From Mixta intestinalis (GTDB lineage: Bacteria > Pseudomonadota > Gammaproteobacteria > Enterobacterales > Enterobacteriaceae), in assembly GCF_009914055.1 (NCBI RefSeq), contig NZ_CP028271.1, forward strand, positions 4,154,001 to 4,218,000: a stretch of 64,000 bases of DNA, given 5' to 3'. Position 1 is the stretch's first letter; each line of letters starts with the position of its first letter. Under the pieces are notes generated by a model that saw nothing but the letters and a program-made list of their open reading frames with translations, made no database searches and was not told the origin of the DNA. The translations under genes were made by a program, and so were the position numbers. Positions 53,452-62,180 of the stretch are shown one piece after another.

Positions 53452-54275
53452 GCATACAGGCCGTTGATAAACAAACCGTACCGCGTGTGCGCTGGCGCTG
53501 GCCGCTTTCCCGGCGGCTGACGCTGAGCGTCGCCACGCTGGTAGTGGTGCTGGCGCTGTGGTGGCTGGTAACAGCGCTGCATCTGATTGCGCCGCTGTTT
53601 TTACCGCCGCCGCAGCAGGTGTTGCATCAGCTGCGGGTTGTCGCCAGCGCCCAGGGATTTATGGACGCCACGCTGTGGCAGCATCTGGCTGCCAGTCTGG
53701 GGCGTATTTTGCTGGCGCTGCTGGCGGCGGTAGTGATTGGCGTACCAACCGGTATTGCTATGGGGTTGAGCAGAACCGCTCATGGCATCCTCGATCCGCT
53801 GATTGAACTGTATCGTCCGGTGCCGCCGCTGGCCTATCTGCCGCTGATGGTGATCTGGTTCGGCATCGGTGAAACCTCAAAGATACTGCTGATTTATCTG
53901 GCGATTTTCGCGCCGGTGACGCTCGCTACGCTACAGGGAGTAAAAAGCGCTCAGCAGGTGCGACTGCGCGCTGCGCAATCGTTAGGTGCCAGCCGCTGGC
54001 AGCTGCTGCGCTTCGTGATTCTGCCCGGCGCGTTGCCGGAGATTTTAACCGGCCTGCGTATCGGACTTGGCGTTGGCTGGTCAACGCTGGTGGCGGCTGA
54101 GCTGATTGCCGCTACGCGCGGATTGGGCTTTATGGTGCAGTCTGCCGGTGAGTTTCTCGCCACGGATGTGGTGTTGGCGGGCATCCTGGTGATTGCGTTA
54201 ATCGCATTCGGTTTAGAACTGGGCCTGCGGACGCTACAGCGTCGGCTGACGCCCTGGCATGGAGAACAGCAATGA
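53448..54275 (+). CDS. tauC: Taurine ABC transporter permease TauC
   Basis: TauC is the membrane permease of the taurine importer. The 275 residues have about six hydrophobic helices (LTLSVATLVVVLALWWLVTAL near the N-terminus) and the EAA loop LRAAQSLGASRWQLLRFVILPGALPEILTGL. ATGA overlaps join it to both tauB and tauD, so the four genes are translated as a unit. Confidence 0.95.
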   Translation: MSIQAVDKQTVPRVRWRWPLSRRLTLSVATLVVVLALWWLVTALHLIAPLFLPPPQQVLHQLRVVASAQGFMDATLWQHLAASLGRILLALLAAVVIGVPTGIAMGLSRTAHGILDPLIELYRPVPPLAYLPLMVIWFGIGETSKILLIYLAIFAPVTLATLQGVKSAQQVRLRAAQSLGASRWQLLRFVILPGALPEILTGLRIGLGVGWSTLVAAELIAATRGLGFMVQSAGEFLATDVVLAGILVIALIAFGLELGLRTLQRRLTPWHGEQQ

Positions 54276-55123
54276 ACGAACGTCTGACGATTACCGCGCT
54301 GGGGCCGCATATCGGCGCGCAGATTGATAACCTCGAGCTTTCTCGCCCGCTTAACGATGCGCAGTTCGAACAGCTTTGGCACGCGCTGATCCGGCATCAG
54401 GTGCTGTTTCTGCGCGAACAGCCATTAACGCCGGTGCAGCAGCGGGTGCTGGCAGCGCGCTTCGGCGATCTGCACATTCATCCGGTTTATCCGCATGCCG
54501 AGGACGTGGAAGAAATTATTGTACTGGATACCCATAACGGCAATCCGCCGGATAACGATAACTGGCATACCGATGTCACCTTCATCGCCACGCCACCAGC
54601 CGGTGCGATTCTGGCGGCGAAGCAGGTACCGGAACAGGGTGGTGATACGCTATGGGCCAGCGGTATTGCTGCTTTTGAGGCGCTGTCACCGCCGCTGCGT
54701 CGGTTGCTGAGTGGCCTACAGGCGGAGCATAGCTTCACTAAATCGTTCCCGGAACATAAGCACCGCGATACGCCGGAACAGCATGCGCGCTGGCAACAGG
54801 CGGCAGTTAACCATCCGCCGCTGCTGCATCCGGTTGTACGTACTCATCCGGTCAGCGGAAAGCAGGCGCTATTTGTTAATGAAGGCTTTACCACGCGCAT
54901 TGTCGATCTTGCGCCGAAGGAGAGCGAGGCGCTGCTCAGTTTCCTGTTTGCCCATATTAATAAACCGGAATTTCAGGTGCGCTGGCGCTGGCGGGCAAAT
55001 GATGTGGCAATCTGGGATAACCGGGTAACGCAGCATTACGCCAATGCGGATTATTTACCGACAAGGCGCATTATGCACCGCGCCACCATTCTTGGTGATA
55101 AGCCGTTTTATCGCGCAGATTAG
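54272..55123 (+). CDS. tauD: Taurine dioxygenase TauD
   Basis: TauD is the Fe(II)/2-oxoglutarate-dependent dioxygenase that converts taurine to aminoacetaldehyde and sulfite, releasing sulfur for growth. The 283 residues have the iron ligands His99-x-Asp101 (NWHTDVTF) and a distal His in DNRVTQHYAN, plus the oxoglutarate-binding Arg near RRIMHRA. It is the last gene of the tau operon and is followed by a hairpin. Confidence 0.97.
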   Translation: MNERLTITALGPHIGAQIDNLELSRPLNDAQFEQLWHALIRHQVLFLREQPLTPVQQRVLAARFGDLHIHPVYPHAEDVEEIIVLDTHNGNPPDNDNWHTDVTFIATPPAGAILAAKQVPEQGGDTLWASGIAAFEALSPPLRRLLSGLQAEHSFTKSFPEHKHRDTPEQHARWQQAAVNHPPLLHPVVRTHPVSGKQALFVNEGFTTRIVDLAPKESEALLSFLFAHINKPEFQVRWRWRANDVAIWDNRVTQHYANADYLPTRRIMHRATILGDKPFYRAD

Positions 55124-55201
55124 GTAAGGCAATTAAGACGAAGGGATGAATAATCGGTTGAAAAACAGAACTAACAGAGCGTTATGATTGCGTATCGATA
55201 A

Positions 55202-55225
55202 CAGCGGCCCGCTTATGGGCCGCTG
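55202..55225. terminator. Hairpin between tauD and yheS
   Basis: A perfect 9-bp GC-rich stem (55202-55210 with 55217-55225) has a 6-nt loop and only a weak T-rich tail. It lies between convergent genes. Confidence 0.5.
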
Positions 55226-55245
55226 CCGTTTGCAACGGTCGGATG

Positions 55246-57150
55246 TCAGGAGGCAAGCATCGCTTCCAGCTGTTCCTGGGCATCCAGCCAGGCTATTTCC
55301 CGATCTTCCAGCGCAGATTTCGTCGTGGCCTGCTGCTGGAGCGCAGCGGTCAGGTCAGCTTTACGGGCCGGATCGTATATGGCCGAGTCGGCCAGCTTCG
55401 CTTCCGCCTCCGCCAGCTGGGTATTGAGTTTCTCCATCTCTTTTTCCAGCTTTTCGATCTGTTTACGCAGCGGCTGAGTTTGCGCCCGCAGTTCCGCTTC
55501 GCGCCGCTTCTGATCTTTACGTGCCTGCGCGCTGTTGCCGCTCTCCTGTTTCGGCTCGCTCTCCTGTTGCGCCTGCTGTTTTTGCTGTTCGCTGAGCCAC
55601 TGCTGATAGTCGTCCAGATCGCCAGCGAAAGCTTCAACCTTACCGTCATGCACCAGATAGAGATCGTCAGTGGTGGATCGCAGCAGGTGACGATCGTGCG
55701 ATACCACCACCAGTGCGCCTTCAAAATCGATCAGCGCTTCGGTTAACGCCTGACGCATATCGAGATCGAGGTGGTTAGTCGGTTCATCCAGCAGCAACAG
55801 GTTAGGGCGCTGCCAGACAACCAGTGCCAGCACCAGGCGCGCTTTCTCGCCACCGGAAAAACGTACCGTCGGTTCGGTAACTTTGTCGCCCTGGAAGCCG
55901 AAGCCACCGAGATAATCGCGCAGCTGCTGTTCCGGCAGCTTGGGTGCCTGACGCGCCAGGTGCTGTAAAGGCGATTCGTCCGCGCGCAAATATTCCAGCT
56001 GATGCTGGGCGAAATAACCAAGCTGTACGCCTTTGGCGAGGCCGATTTCGCCTTTTTGCGGTGCCAGCTCGCCCGCCAGCAGTTTGATCAATGTTGATTT
56101 ACCGGCACCGTTGCGGCCCAACAGGCCGATGCGCGATCCGGGCACCAGGTTGAGCTTGATCGAATCCAGAACGATCCGTTCGCCGTAGCCCGCGCTGACT
56201 TTCTCCATATTCAGCAGCGGATTCGGCAGGCTTTCCGGCTCACGAAAGCTGAAGCTAAAGGGATTATCGACGTGCGCCGGTGAGATTAGCTCCATGCGCT
56301 CCAGCATTTTGATGCGGCTCTGCGCCTGTTTCGCCTTGCTGGCTTTGGCGCGGAAGCGATCGATATAGCTTTGCAGGTGCGCCACTTTGCGCTGCTGATG
56401 CTCATATTGTGACTGCTGCTGCGAAAGTTTGACGGCGCGCTGTTGCTCGAAGGAACTGTAGTTGCCGGTATATTCGAACAGGCTCTGCTGCTCGATATGC
56501 AGAATTTTATCCACCACCGGATCGAGAAAATCGCGGTCGTGGGAGATCAGGATTAGCGTGCCGCTGTAGCTTTTCAGCCAGCGTTCCAGCCAGATAACGG
56601 CATCGAGATCGAGGTGGTTGGTCGGTTCATCCAGCAGCAGCAGATCGGAGCGGCAGAGTAGCGCCTGCGCCAGGTTAAGACGCATTCGCCAGCCGCCGGA
56701 AAAATCGCTAACCGGACGCTGTAGCTGCTCCTGACTAAAGCCCAAACCGTGAAGCAGGCTGGCAGCGCGCGCCTGTATGCTCCATGCCTGAATCGCGTCC
56801 AGCTTGCCGTGCAGCAGCGCAATGGCGTTGCCGTCATTTTTTTCATTGGCGCGCTGTAATTCGGACTCCAGCTGACGATATTCACGATCGCCGTCAATAA
56901 CATACTCAATGGCGGCAACCGGCAGCGCTGGCGTTTCCTGGTTTACCCATGCCAGAGACCAGTTGCCGGGAAAGGTTACGCTTCCGGCATCGGCGCTGAG
57001 TTCGTTTTTTAACAACGCCAGCAGCGTCGATTTACCGCAGCCGTTTTTACCGACCAGGCCAACTTTCTGCCCTGGGTTAATGGTGGCGGTGGCATTGTCC
57101 AGCAGTACGCGGGTACCACGTCGGATTTGTAACGAGGAGAATACAATCAT
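55246..57150 (-). CDS. yheS: ABC-F family ATPase YheS
   Basis: YheS is a cytoplasmic ABC-F protein expected to act on the ribosome during translation. The 634 residues have two ABC domains. Walker A motifs are VGKNGCGKSTLLA (about 33) and LGRNGAGKSTLIK (about 345), signatures are FSGGWRMRL and FSGGEKARL, and both Walker B motifs are LLLLDEPTNHLDLD. A charged coiled-coil tail rich in Gln and Glu follows the second domain. It is divergent from kefG. Confidence 0.96.
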   Translation of the reverse strand: MIVFSSLQIRRGTRVLLDNATATINPGQKVGLVGKNGCGKSTLLALLKNELSADAGSVTFPGNWSLAWVNQETPALPVAAIEYVIDGDREYRQLESELQRANEKNDGNAIALLHGKLDAIQAWSIQARAASLLHGLGFSQEQLQRPVSDFSGGWRMRLNLAQALLCRSDLLLLDEPTNHLDLDAVIWLERWLKSYSGTLILISHDRDFLDPVVDKILHIEQQSLFEYTGNYSSFEQQRAVKLSQQQSQYEHQQRKVAHLQSYIDRFRAKASKAKQAQSRIKMLERMELISPAHVDNPFSFSFREPESLPNPLLNMEKVSAGYGERIVLDSIKLNLVPGSRIGLLGRNGAGKSTLIKLLAGELAPQKGEIGLAKGVQLGYFAQHQLEYLRADESPLQHLARQAPKLPEQQLRDYLGGFGFQGDKVTEPTVRFSGGEKARLVLALVVWQRPNLLLLDEPTNHLDLDMRQALTEALIDFEGALVVVSHDRHLLRSTTDDLYLVHDGKVEAFAGDLDDYQQWLSEQQKQQAQQESEPKQESGNSAQARKDQKRREAELRAQTQPLRKQIEKLEKEMEKLNTQLAEAEAKLADSAIYDPARKADLTAALQQQATTKSALEDREIAWLDAQEQLEAMLAS

Positions 57151-57273
57151 AAGCGCCGTATTGTCAGAATATGTTAATTTATTGTCATCATAATCAGTCT
57201 GGAATCACTGATTCCGTTATGTCGTGCATGGTAGCGGAAATCCTGCATCATGACGACGATTTGGAGGGGAGAG

Positions 57274-57825
57274 ATGTCGCAGCTGCCTAAGGTTTTGCTG
57301 CTGTATGCCCATCCGGAATCACAGGATTCGATTGCTAATCGAGTCTTGCTACAGCCGGCGCAGCAGTTATCGCACGTTACCGTACATGATCTGTACGCGC
57401 ACTACCCCGATTTTTTTATCGATATTCACCATGAACAGCAGCTGTTGCGGGGAGCATCAAATTATCGTTTTCCAGCATCCCCTTTATACCTGGAGCTGCC
57501 CGGCATTGTTAAAAGAGTGGCTGGATCGCGTGCTGTCGCGCGGGTTTGCCAGTGGGCCGGGCGGCAACATGCTGGAGGGAAAATAACTGGCGCAGCATCA
57601 TCACCACCGGTGAGCCGGAAGCGGCCTATCAGCAGGATGGCCCCAACCGCTATTCAATGAACGAAATAATGCGTCCGTTTGAGCTGACGGCGCAGATGTG
57701 CCGCATGCACTGGCTGACGCCGATGGTGATCTACTGGGCGCGTCGCCAGCCGCCAGAGATAATGAAAAACTACGCCCAGGCTTATGAAGCGTGGCTCTCT
57801 TCTCCTTTACCGGCAGGAGTGGCAT
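57274..57825 (+). pseudogene. kefG: Glutathione-regulated K+-efflux ancillary protein KefG, two frameshifts
   Basis: KefG is a flavodoxin-like quinone reductase that activates KefB. The sequence starts MSQLPKVLLLYAHPESQD and follows the family to YPDFFIDIHHEQQLLR. Then one extra G in GGGG (57449-57452) shifts frame. The second stretch gives EHQIIVFQHPLYTWSCPALL and WLDRVLSRGFASGPGGN. An extra A at about 57585-57586 shifts frame again before WRSIITTGEPEAAY, and the rest continues to the stop. With both single bases removed, the protein would be about 183 residues, the family length. GGAGG precedes the ATG. It lies directly before kefB. Sequencing error is likely. Confidence 0.85.
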
Positions 57826-57827
57826 AG

Positions 57828-59629
57828 ATGGAAGGCGAAACGTTACTAACGGCGGGCGTGGTTTACCTGTTCGCTGCGGTGGTTGCGGTGCCGATTGCTG
57901 CCCGGTTGGGTATCGGTTCAGTATTAGGTTATCTGCTGGCGGGCATTGCCATTGGTCCCTGGGGGCTGGGATTTATCAGCGACGTTGAGGAGATCCTGCA
58001 CTTCTCTGAACTGGGCGTGGTATTCCTGATGTTCCTGATTGGCCTGGAGCTGAATCCTTCGAAGCTGTGGGCGCTGCGGCGATCGATCTTCGGCGTTGGC
58101 GCTGCCCAGGTGATTTTCAGCGCCGCGGTGCTGGGCGGGCTGCTGTTGCTCACCGATTTCTCCTGGCAGGCCGCCATTATTGGCGGCATTGGCCTGGCGA
58201 TGTCATCTACCGCGATGGCGTTACAGCTGATGCGCGATAAAGGTATGAATCGCAGCGAAGCGGGGCAGCTTGGCTTTTCGGTGCTGCTGTTTCAGGATCT
58301 GGCGGTGATTCCGGCGCTGGCGCTGGTACCGCTGCTGGCGGGCACCGATAGCGGTCATACCGACTGGATGAAAATCGGCATGAAGGTGTTGGCCTTTGCC
58401 GTGATGCTGATCGGCGGCAGGCTGCTGCTGCGGCCTGGTTTTCGCTATATCGCCGCCTCCGGAGTGCGTGAGGTATTTACCGCCGCTTCGCTACTGCTGG
58501 TGCTCAGCTCGGCGCTGTTTATGGATGCGCTGGGACTTTCTATGGCGCTTGGTACCTTTATCTCTGGCATTTTGCTGGCGGAAAGCGAGTATCGCCACGA
58601 GCTGGAGATCGCTATCGAGCCTTTTAAAGGGCTATTGCTTGGTCTGTTCTTTATTTCAGTCGGCATGGCGTTGAATCTGGGCGTACTCTATACGCATCTG
58701 CTGGCGATATTGACAGGTGTGCTGGCGCTGGTGGCGGTAAAAACCCTGGTGCTTTACCTGCTGGCACGAATTTACGGCCTGCGCAGTTCGGAACGTTTGC
58801 AGTTTGCGGGCGTGCTGAGCCAGGGCGGTGAGTTCGCCTTTGTACTGTTTTCTGCCGCCTCCTCTGCGGGACTGTTTCATGGCGATCAGCTGCCGCTGCT
58901 TTTGGTCACCGTGACGCTCTCTATGATGACGACGCCGCTGCTGATGCAGGGCGTGGATCGCATTCTGGTGCGCCGTTTTAACGAGACGGATGAGCAGGCG
59001 GAAAAGCCCTGGGTTGATGACGATCAGCCGCAGGTGATTGTGGTCGGTTTTGGGCGTTTTGGTCAGGTGATAGGCCGCCTGCTGATGGCAAATAAAAAGC
59101 GTATTACGGTGCTGGAGCGTGATATTAGCGCCGTGAGTTTAATGCGTAAGTATGGTTATAAAGTATACTATGGGGATGCGACGGAACTGGAACTGCTGCG
59201 TGCCGCCGGTGCCGCCAGCGCACAATCGATCGTGATTACTTGTAATGAACCGGAAGATACGATGAACATCGTTCATCTCTGCCAGCAGCATTTTCCCCAT
59301 CTGCAGATTCTGGCGCGCGCGGGCGCGTTGAGGCGCATGAGCTATTGCAGGCGGGCGTTGCTCAGTTTTCCCGTGAAACCTTCTCCAGCGCGCTGGAGCT
59401 GGGCCGAAAGACATTAATGAGCCTGGGAATGCATCCGCATCAGGCTCACCGTGCGCAGCTACATTTCCGGCGGCTCGATATGCGTATGCTACGCGAGCTG
59501 GTGCCAAACCAGACGGATAATGCGCAAATATCACGTGCGCGTGAAGCGCGACGCGAACTGGAAGATATTTTCCAGCGGGAGATGCAGCAAGAGAAACGCC
59601 AGTTAGACGGCTGGGATGAGTCTGAATAA
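57828..59629 (+). pseudogene. kefB: Glutathione-gated K+/H+ antiporter KefB, 2-nt frameshift near the C-terminus
   Basis: KefB is an inner-membrane K+ efflux system gated by glutathione adducts, protecting against electrophiles. It reads as a CPA2 exchanger with about a dozen helices (VVFLMFLIGLELNPSKLW, MSSTAMALQLM) and an RCK domain (VIVVGFGRFGQVIGRLL at about 400). At about 59313-59321 the frame breaks after LQILARA: the tail HELLQAGVAQFSRETFSSAL onward is in another frame and runs to 59629. Loss of one GC pair from the repeat restores ARARGRVEAHELL, typical of KefB/KefC. As read, the protein ends about 70 residues early with a garbled tail. Confidence 0.88.
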
Positions 59630-59673
59630 TCCACGCCGTTAAGGGTGGTAACAAGAAACCACAGGAAAGAAAA

Positions 59674-59868
59674 ATGCGTAAACGTTTTATTGCCGGTGCG
59701 GCCTGCCCGCACTGCCAGGAAAAAGACACGCTGGCGATGTGGCGTGAAAACAATGTCGATGTGGTGGAGTGCGTGAAATGCGGCCATCAAATGCGCGAAG
59801 CGGATAAGCAGGTACGCGATCGGGTACGCGCGCAGGAGCAAGTTATCGGCGTTTTTCATCCAGAGTAG
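59674..59868 (+). CDS. yheV: Zinc-ribbon protein YheV
   Basis: This is a 64-residue conserved protein of unknown function (DUF2387). Two CxxC knuckles, Cys11/Cys14 (CPHC) and Cys33/Cys36 (CVKC), form a zinc ribbon after the basic start MRKRFIAGAA. It follows kefB on the same strand, as in E. coli. Confidence 0.92.
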   Translation: MRKRFIAGAACPHCQEKDTLAMWRENNVDVVECVKCGHQMREADKQVRDRVRAQEQVIGVFHPE

Positions 59869-60063
59869 TGGCACAGCTCAGCTTTTTTATAAGCTTACCC
59901 TTACAGCGGCAATGAATTCCGTTACAATCTGCATTGTTAACATTGCCTGCGCGTAAACCTTATGGGACGCAAGGGGTCAGCATCTGGATCTTTCTGGTTG
60001 GTGTTATTGCACGCAAATAGACCAATGAGTCGGGATCAAAGCTCTCAACGGTTAGGAGTTATC

Positions 60064-60633
60064 ATGAAAGTAGCAAAAGACCTGGTGGTCAGCCTGGCTT
60101 ACCAGGTACGTACAGAAGACGGTGTATTGGTCGACGAGTCTCCGGTGAGCGCACCGTTGGACTATCTGCACGGTCATGGTTCCCTGATTTCTGGTCTGGA
60201 AAAAGCCCTGGAAGATCATGAAATTGGTGACAAGTTTGATGTGCATATCGCCGCAAATGACGCTTACGGCCAGTATGACGACAATCTGGTTCAGCGCGTA
60301 CCGAAAGATGTCTTTATGGGCGTAGACGAACTGCAGGTTGGCATGCGCTTCCTGGCAGAAACTGACCAGGGTCCGGTACCGGTTGAAATCACCGAAGTGG
60401 AAGACGATCATGTAGTGGTTGATGGAAACCACATGCTGGCTGGTCAGAACCTGAACTTCCATGTAGAAGTGGTAGCTATTCGTGAAGCGACTCCGGAAGA
60501 GCTGGCCCACGGTCACGTTCACGGCGAACACGATCACCATCATGACCACGATCACGACCATGGTCACAGCCACGGCGGTAAAAATGGCTGCTGCGGTGGT
60601 GGTGGACACGGTGGCTGCGGCTGTCAACACTAA
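60064..60633 (+). CDS. slyD: FKBP-type peptidyl-prolyl isomerase and metallochaperone SlyD
   Basis: SlyD is a cytoplasmic prolyl isomerase with chaperone activity that binds nickel and supports hydrogenase maturation. The 189 residues start with the FKBP core (MKVAKDLVVSLAYQVRTEDG, LDYLHGHGSLISGLEKAL) and the insert-in-flap domain, and end with a His-, Gly- and Cys-rich tail (HDHHHDHDHDHGHSHGG, then CCGGGGHGGCGC). The ATG at 60064 with GGAG upstream was chosen; the open frame before it has no homology. A terminator follows. Confidence 0.97.
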   Translation: MKVAKDLVVSLAYQVRTEDGVLVDESPVSAPLDYLHGHGSLISGLEKALEDHEIGDKFDVHIAANDAYGQYDDNLVQRVPKDVFMGVDELQVGMRFLAETDQGPVPVEITEVEDDHVVVDGNHMLAGQNLNFHVEVVAIREATPEELAHGHVHGEHDHHHDHDHDHGHSHGGKNGCCGGGGHGGCGCQH

Positions 60634-60665
60634 TCACTCACCGCACGATGAAATGATTACTGAAG

Positions 60666-60691
60666 AAAAGCACCGAACAGCCGGTGCTTTT
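60666..60691. terminator. Bidirectional terminator between slyD and slyX
   Basis: A stem of 9-10 bp (AAAAGCACCG, 60666-60675, with 60682-60691) has a 6-nt loop and is followed by a T-run; the A-run suits the minus-strand slyX. Confidence 0.9.
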
Positions 60692-60703
60692 TTTATTGCC
60701 TGG

Positions 60704-60922
60704 TCAGTAGTGTGGCGGTGGCGTCTCTTCCGACGGATGCGCCATCAGCGACGGGGCCGCAGCCTTTAACTTATCAGTCAGTAAACGTATCTGTTCGCGC
60801 ATTTTGGCCATTTCCATTTCGTGCTGCACGACCGTTTGGTTTAAATCTTCAATCGTTTGTTCCTGAAAAGCCAGCTTGCTTTCCAGCAGCTCTAACCGCT
60901 GTTCAAACTTATCTTGCTGCAT
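60704..60922 (-). CDS. slyX: Small coiled-coil protein SlyX
   Basis: This is a 72-residue protein that is almost entirely a predicted coiled coil (QRLELLESKLAFQEQTIEDL then QTVVQHEMEMAKMREQ), ending in a Pro-rich PSEETPPPHY typical of SlyX. Function is unknown. The ATG at 60922 was chosen for the AGGAGG 8 nt upstream; the longer frame to 61030 lacks support. It converges with slyD and diverges from fkpA. Confidence 0.94.
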   Translation of the reverse strand: MQQDKFEQRLELLESKLAFQEQTIEDLNQTVVQHEMEMAKMREQIRLLTDKLKAAAPSLMAHPSEETPPPHY

Positions 60923-61051
60923 AAGCGTTCCTCCTGTTGCGTGCGCCCGGCGTTCCGAATGAGATCTCTGTAGAAAAGTGCGCACCGTTGCCTGATAATG
61001 AGATTTTGCCTGCGACGGTTGAAAAAGCACAGCTTTGGCGTCACATCACCT

Positions 61052-61080
61052 GAAACTTCCCGACATAAAAAGGGTCGGAA
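61052..61080 (+). promoter_or_regulatory. Possible sigma-E promoter of fkpA
   Basis: GAAACTT (61052-61058) and TCGGAA (61075-61080) are 16 bp apart, close to the sigma-E pattern GGAACTT-N16-TCnnA. fkpA is a known sigma-E target in E. coli. Alignment was by eye only. Confidence 0.4.
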
Positions 61081-61193
61081 GTACACTTAAGTTTGCCGGG
61101 CGGGCATGGTAATTTGTTCCGCACAGTAATAGTACTGGCTTAATGGCCTGCAACGATCGCCGGGGTGAGAGGCTTCGGTTTTGGAGATAATGG

Positions 61194-62012
61194 ATGAAAT
61201 CACTGTTTAAAATTACAATGTTAGCCGCCACGATGGCCACTGCGTTTAACGCGCCGCTGGCATTGGCAGCAGACTCCGCACCGGCTGAACAGGCTGCGCC
61301 ACAGGCCACTAAAAATGCTGCTTTTAAAGATGAGAATCAGCAGTCCGCTTATGCGCTGGGCGCATCGCTTGGCCGCTATATGGAAAACTCACTGAAAGAG
61401 CAGGAAAAACTGGGCATTAAGCTGGACAAAACGCAGCTGATTGCTGGCGTTCAGGATGCGTTTGCCGGTAAGAGCAAGCTCTCCGATCAGGAAATTGAAC
61501 AGACGCTACAATCGTTTGAAGGTCGCGTGAAGAGCGCCGCTCAGGCGAAGATGGAAAAAGACGCGAAAGAAAACGCCGATAAAGGCCAGGAGTTCGCCGC
61601 TAAATTTGCTAAGCAGAAAGGCGTGAAGAAAACCGATAGCGGCCTGCTTTATCAGGTAGAAAAAGAAGGTAGCGGTGATACGCCGAAAGACAGCGACACG
61701 GTTGTAGTTAACTACAAAGGGGCGCTGATCGACGGCACTGAATTTGATAACTCCTATAATCGCGGTGAACCGCTCTCTTTCCGTCTGGATGGTGTTATTC
61801 CGGGCTGGACTGAAGGCCTGAAGCACGTGAAAAAAGGCGGTAAAATCAAGTTAGTTATCCCGCCGCAGCTGGCTTACGGTAAAAACGGCGTGCCGGGTAT
61901 TCCGCCTAACTCTACGCTGGTGTTTGATGTCGAACTACTGGATATCAAACCGGCACCGAAAGCCGATGCGAAGACGCAGGCTCCGGTTGCCGACGATAAA
62001 AAAGCACAGTAA
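61194..62012 (+). CDS. fkpA: Periplasmic FKBP-type peptidyl-prolyl isomerase FkpA
   Basis: FkpA is a periplasmic prolyl isomerase and chaperone induced by envelope stress. The 272 residues have a signal peptide (cleavage after ALA, residue 25), a helical dimerisation domain (YALGASLGRYMENSLKEQEK), and a C-terminal FKBP domain (VVVNYKGALIDGTEFDNSYN, GVIPGWTEGLKHVKKGGKI, PPQLAYGKNGVPGIPPNSTL). A long Lys/Ala/Asp-rich C-terminal tail follows. It is divergent from slyX. Confidence 0.97.
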   Translation: MKSLFKITMLAATMATAFNAPLALAADSAPAEQAAPQATKNAAFKDENQQSAYALGASLGRYMENSLKEQEKLGIKLDKTQLIAGVQDAFAGKSKLSDQEIEQTLQSFEGRVKSAAQAKMEKDAKENADKGQEFAAKFAKQKGVKKTDSGLLYQVEKEGSGDTPKDSDTVVVNYKGALIDGTEFDNSYNRGEPLSFRLDGVIPGWTEGLKHVKKGGKIKLVIPPQLAYGKNGVPGIPPNSTLVFDVELLDIKPAPKADAKTQAPVADDKKAQ

Positions 62013-62020
62013 CTTTTTAG

Positions 62021-62040
62021 CCGCCGCGTTTACGCGGCGG
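62021..62040 (+). terminator. Terminator of fkpA
   Basis: An 8-9 bp GC-rich stem (CCGCCGCGT with ACGCGGCGG) lies just after the stop codon and is followed by TTCTCATTTT. Confidence 0.7.
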
Positions 62041-62180
62041 TTCTCATTTTATTGAGAGATGCCCTCGTTCGGACAAAAATCTGGCATATGCCGCAGACAT
62101 TTGCCAGACTAGCGCTGCGCAAATTTGTATGACGAGTCTGCCCTGGCCGCGCTGAGACAGGCTCCAGCCAATTAGGGGTA

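Noticed and set aside
59962..60063. N-terminal extension of slyD
   Set aside because: It has no homology to SlyD, while the ATG at 60064 has a GGAG and matches the family.
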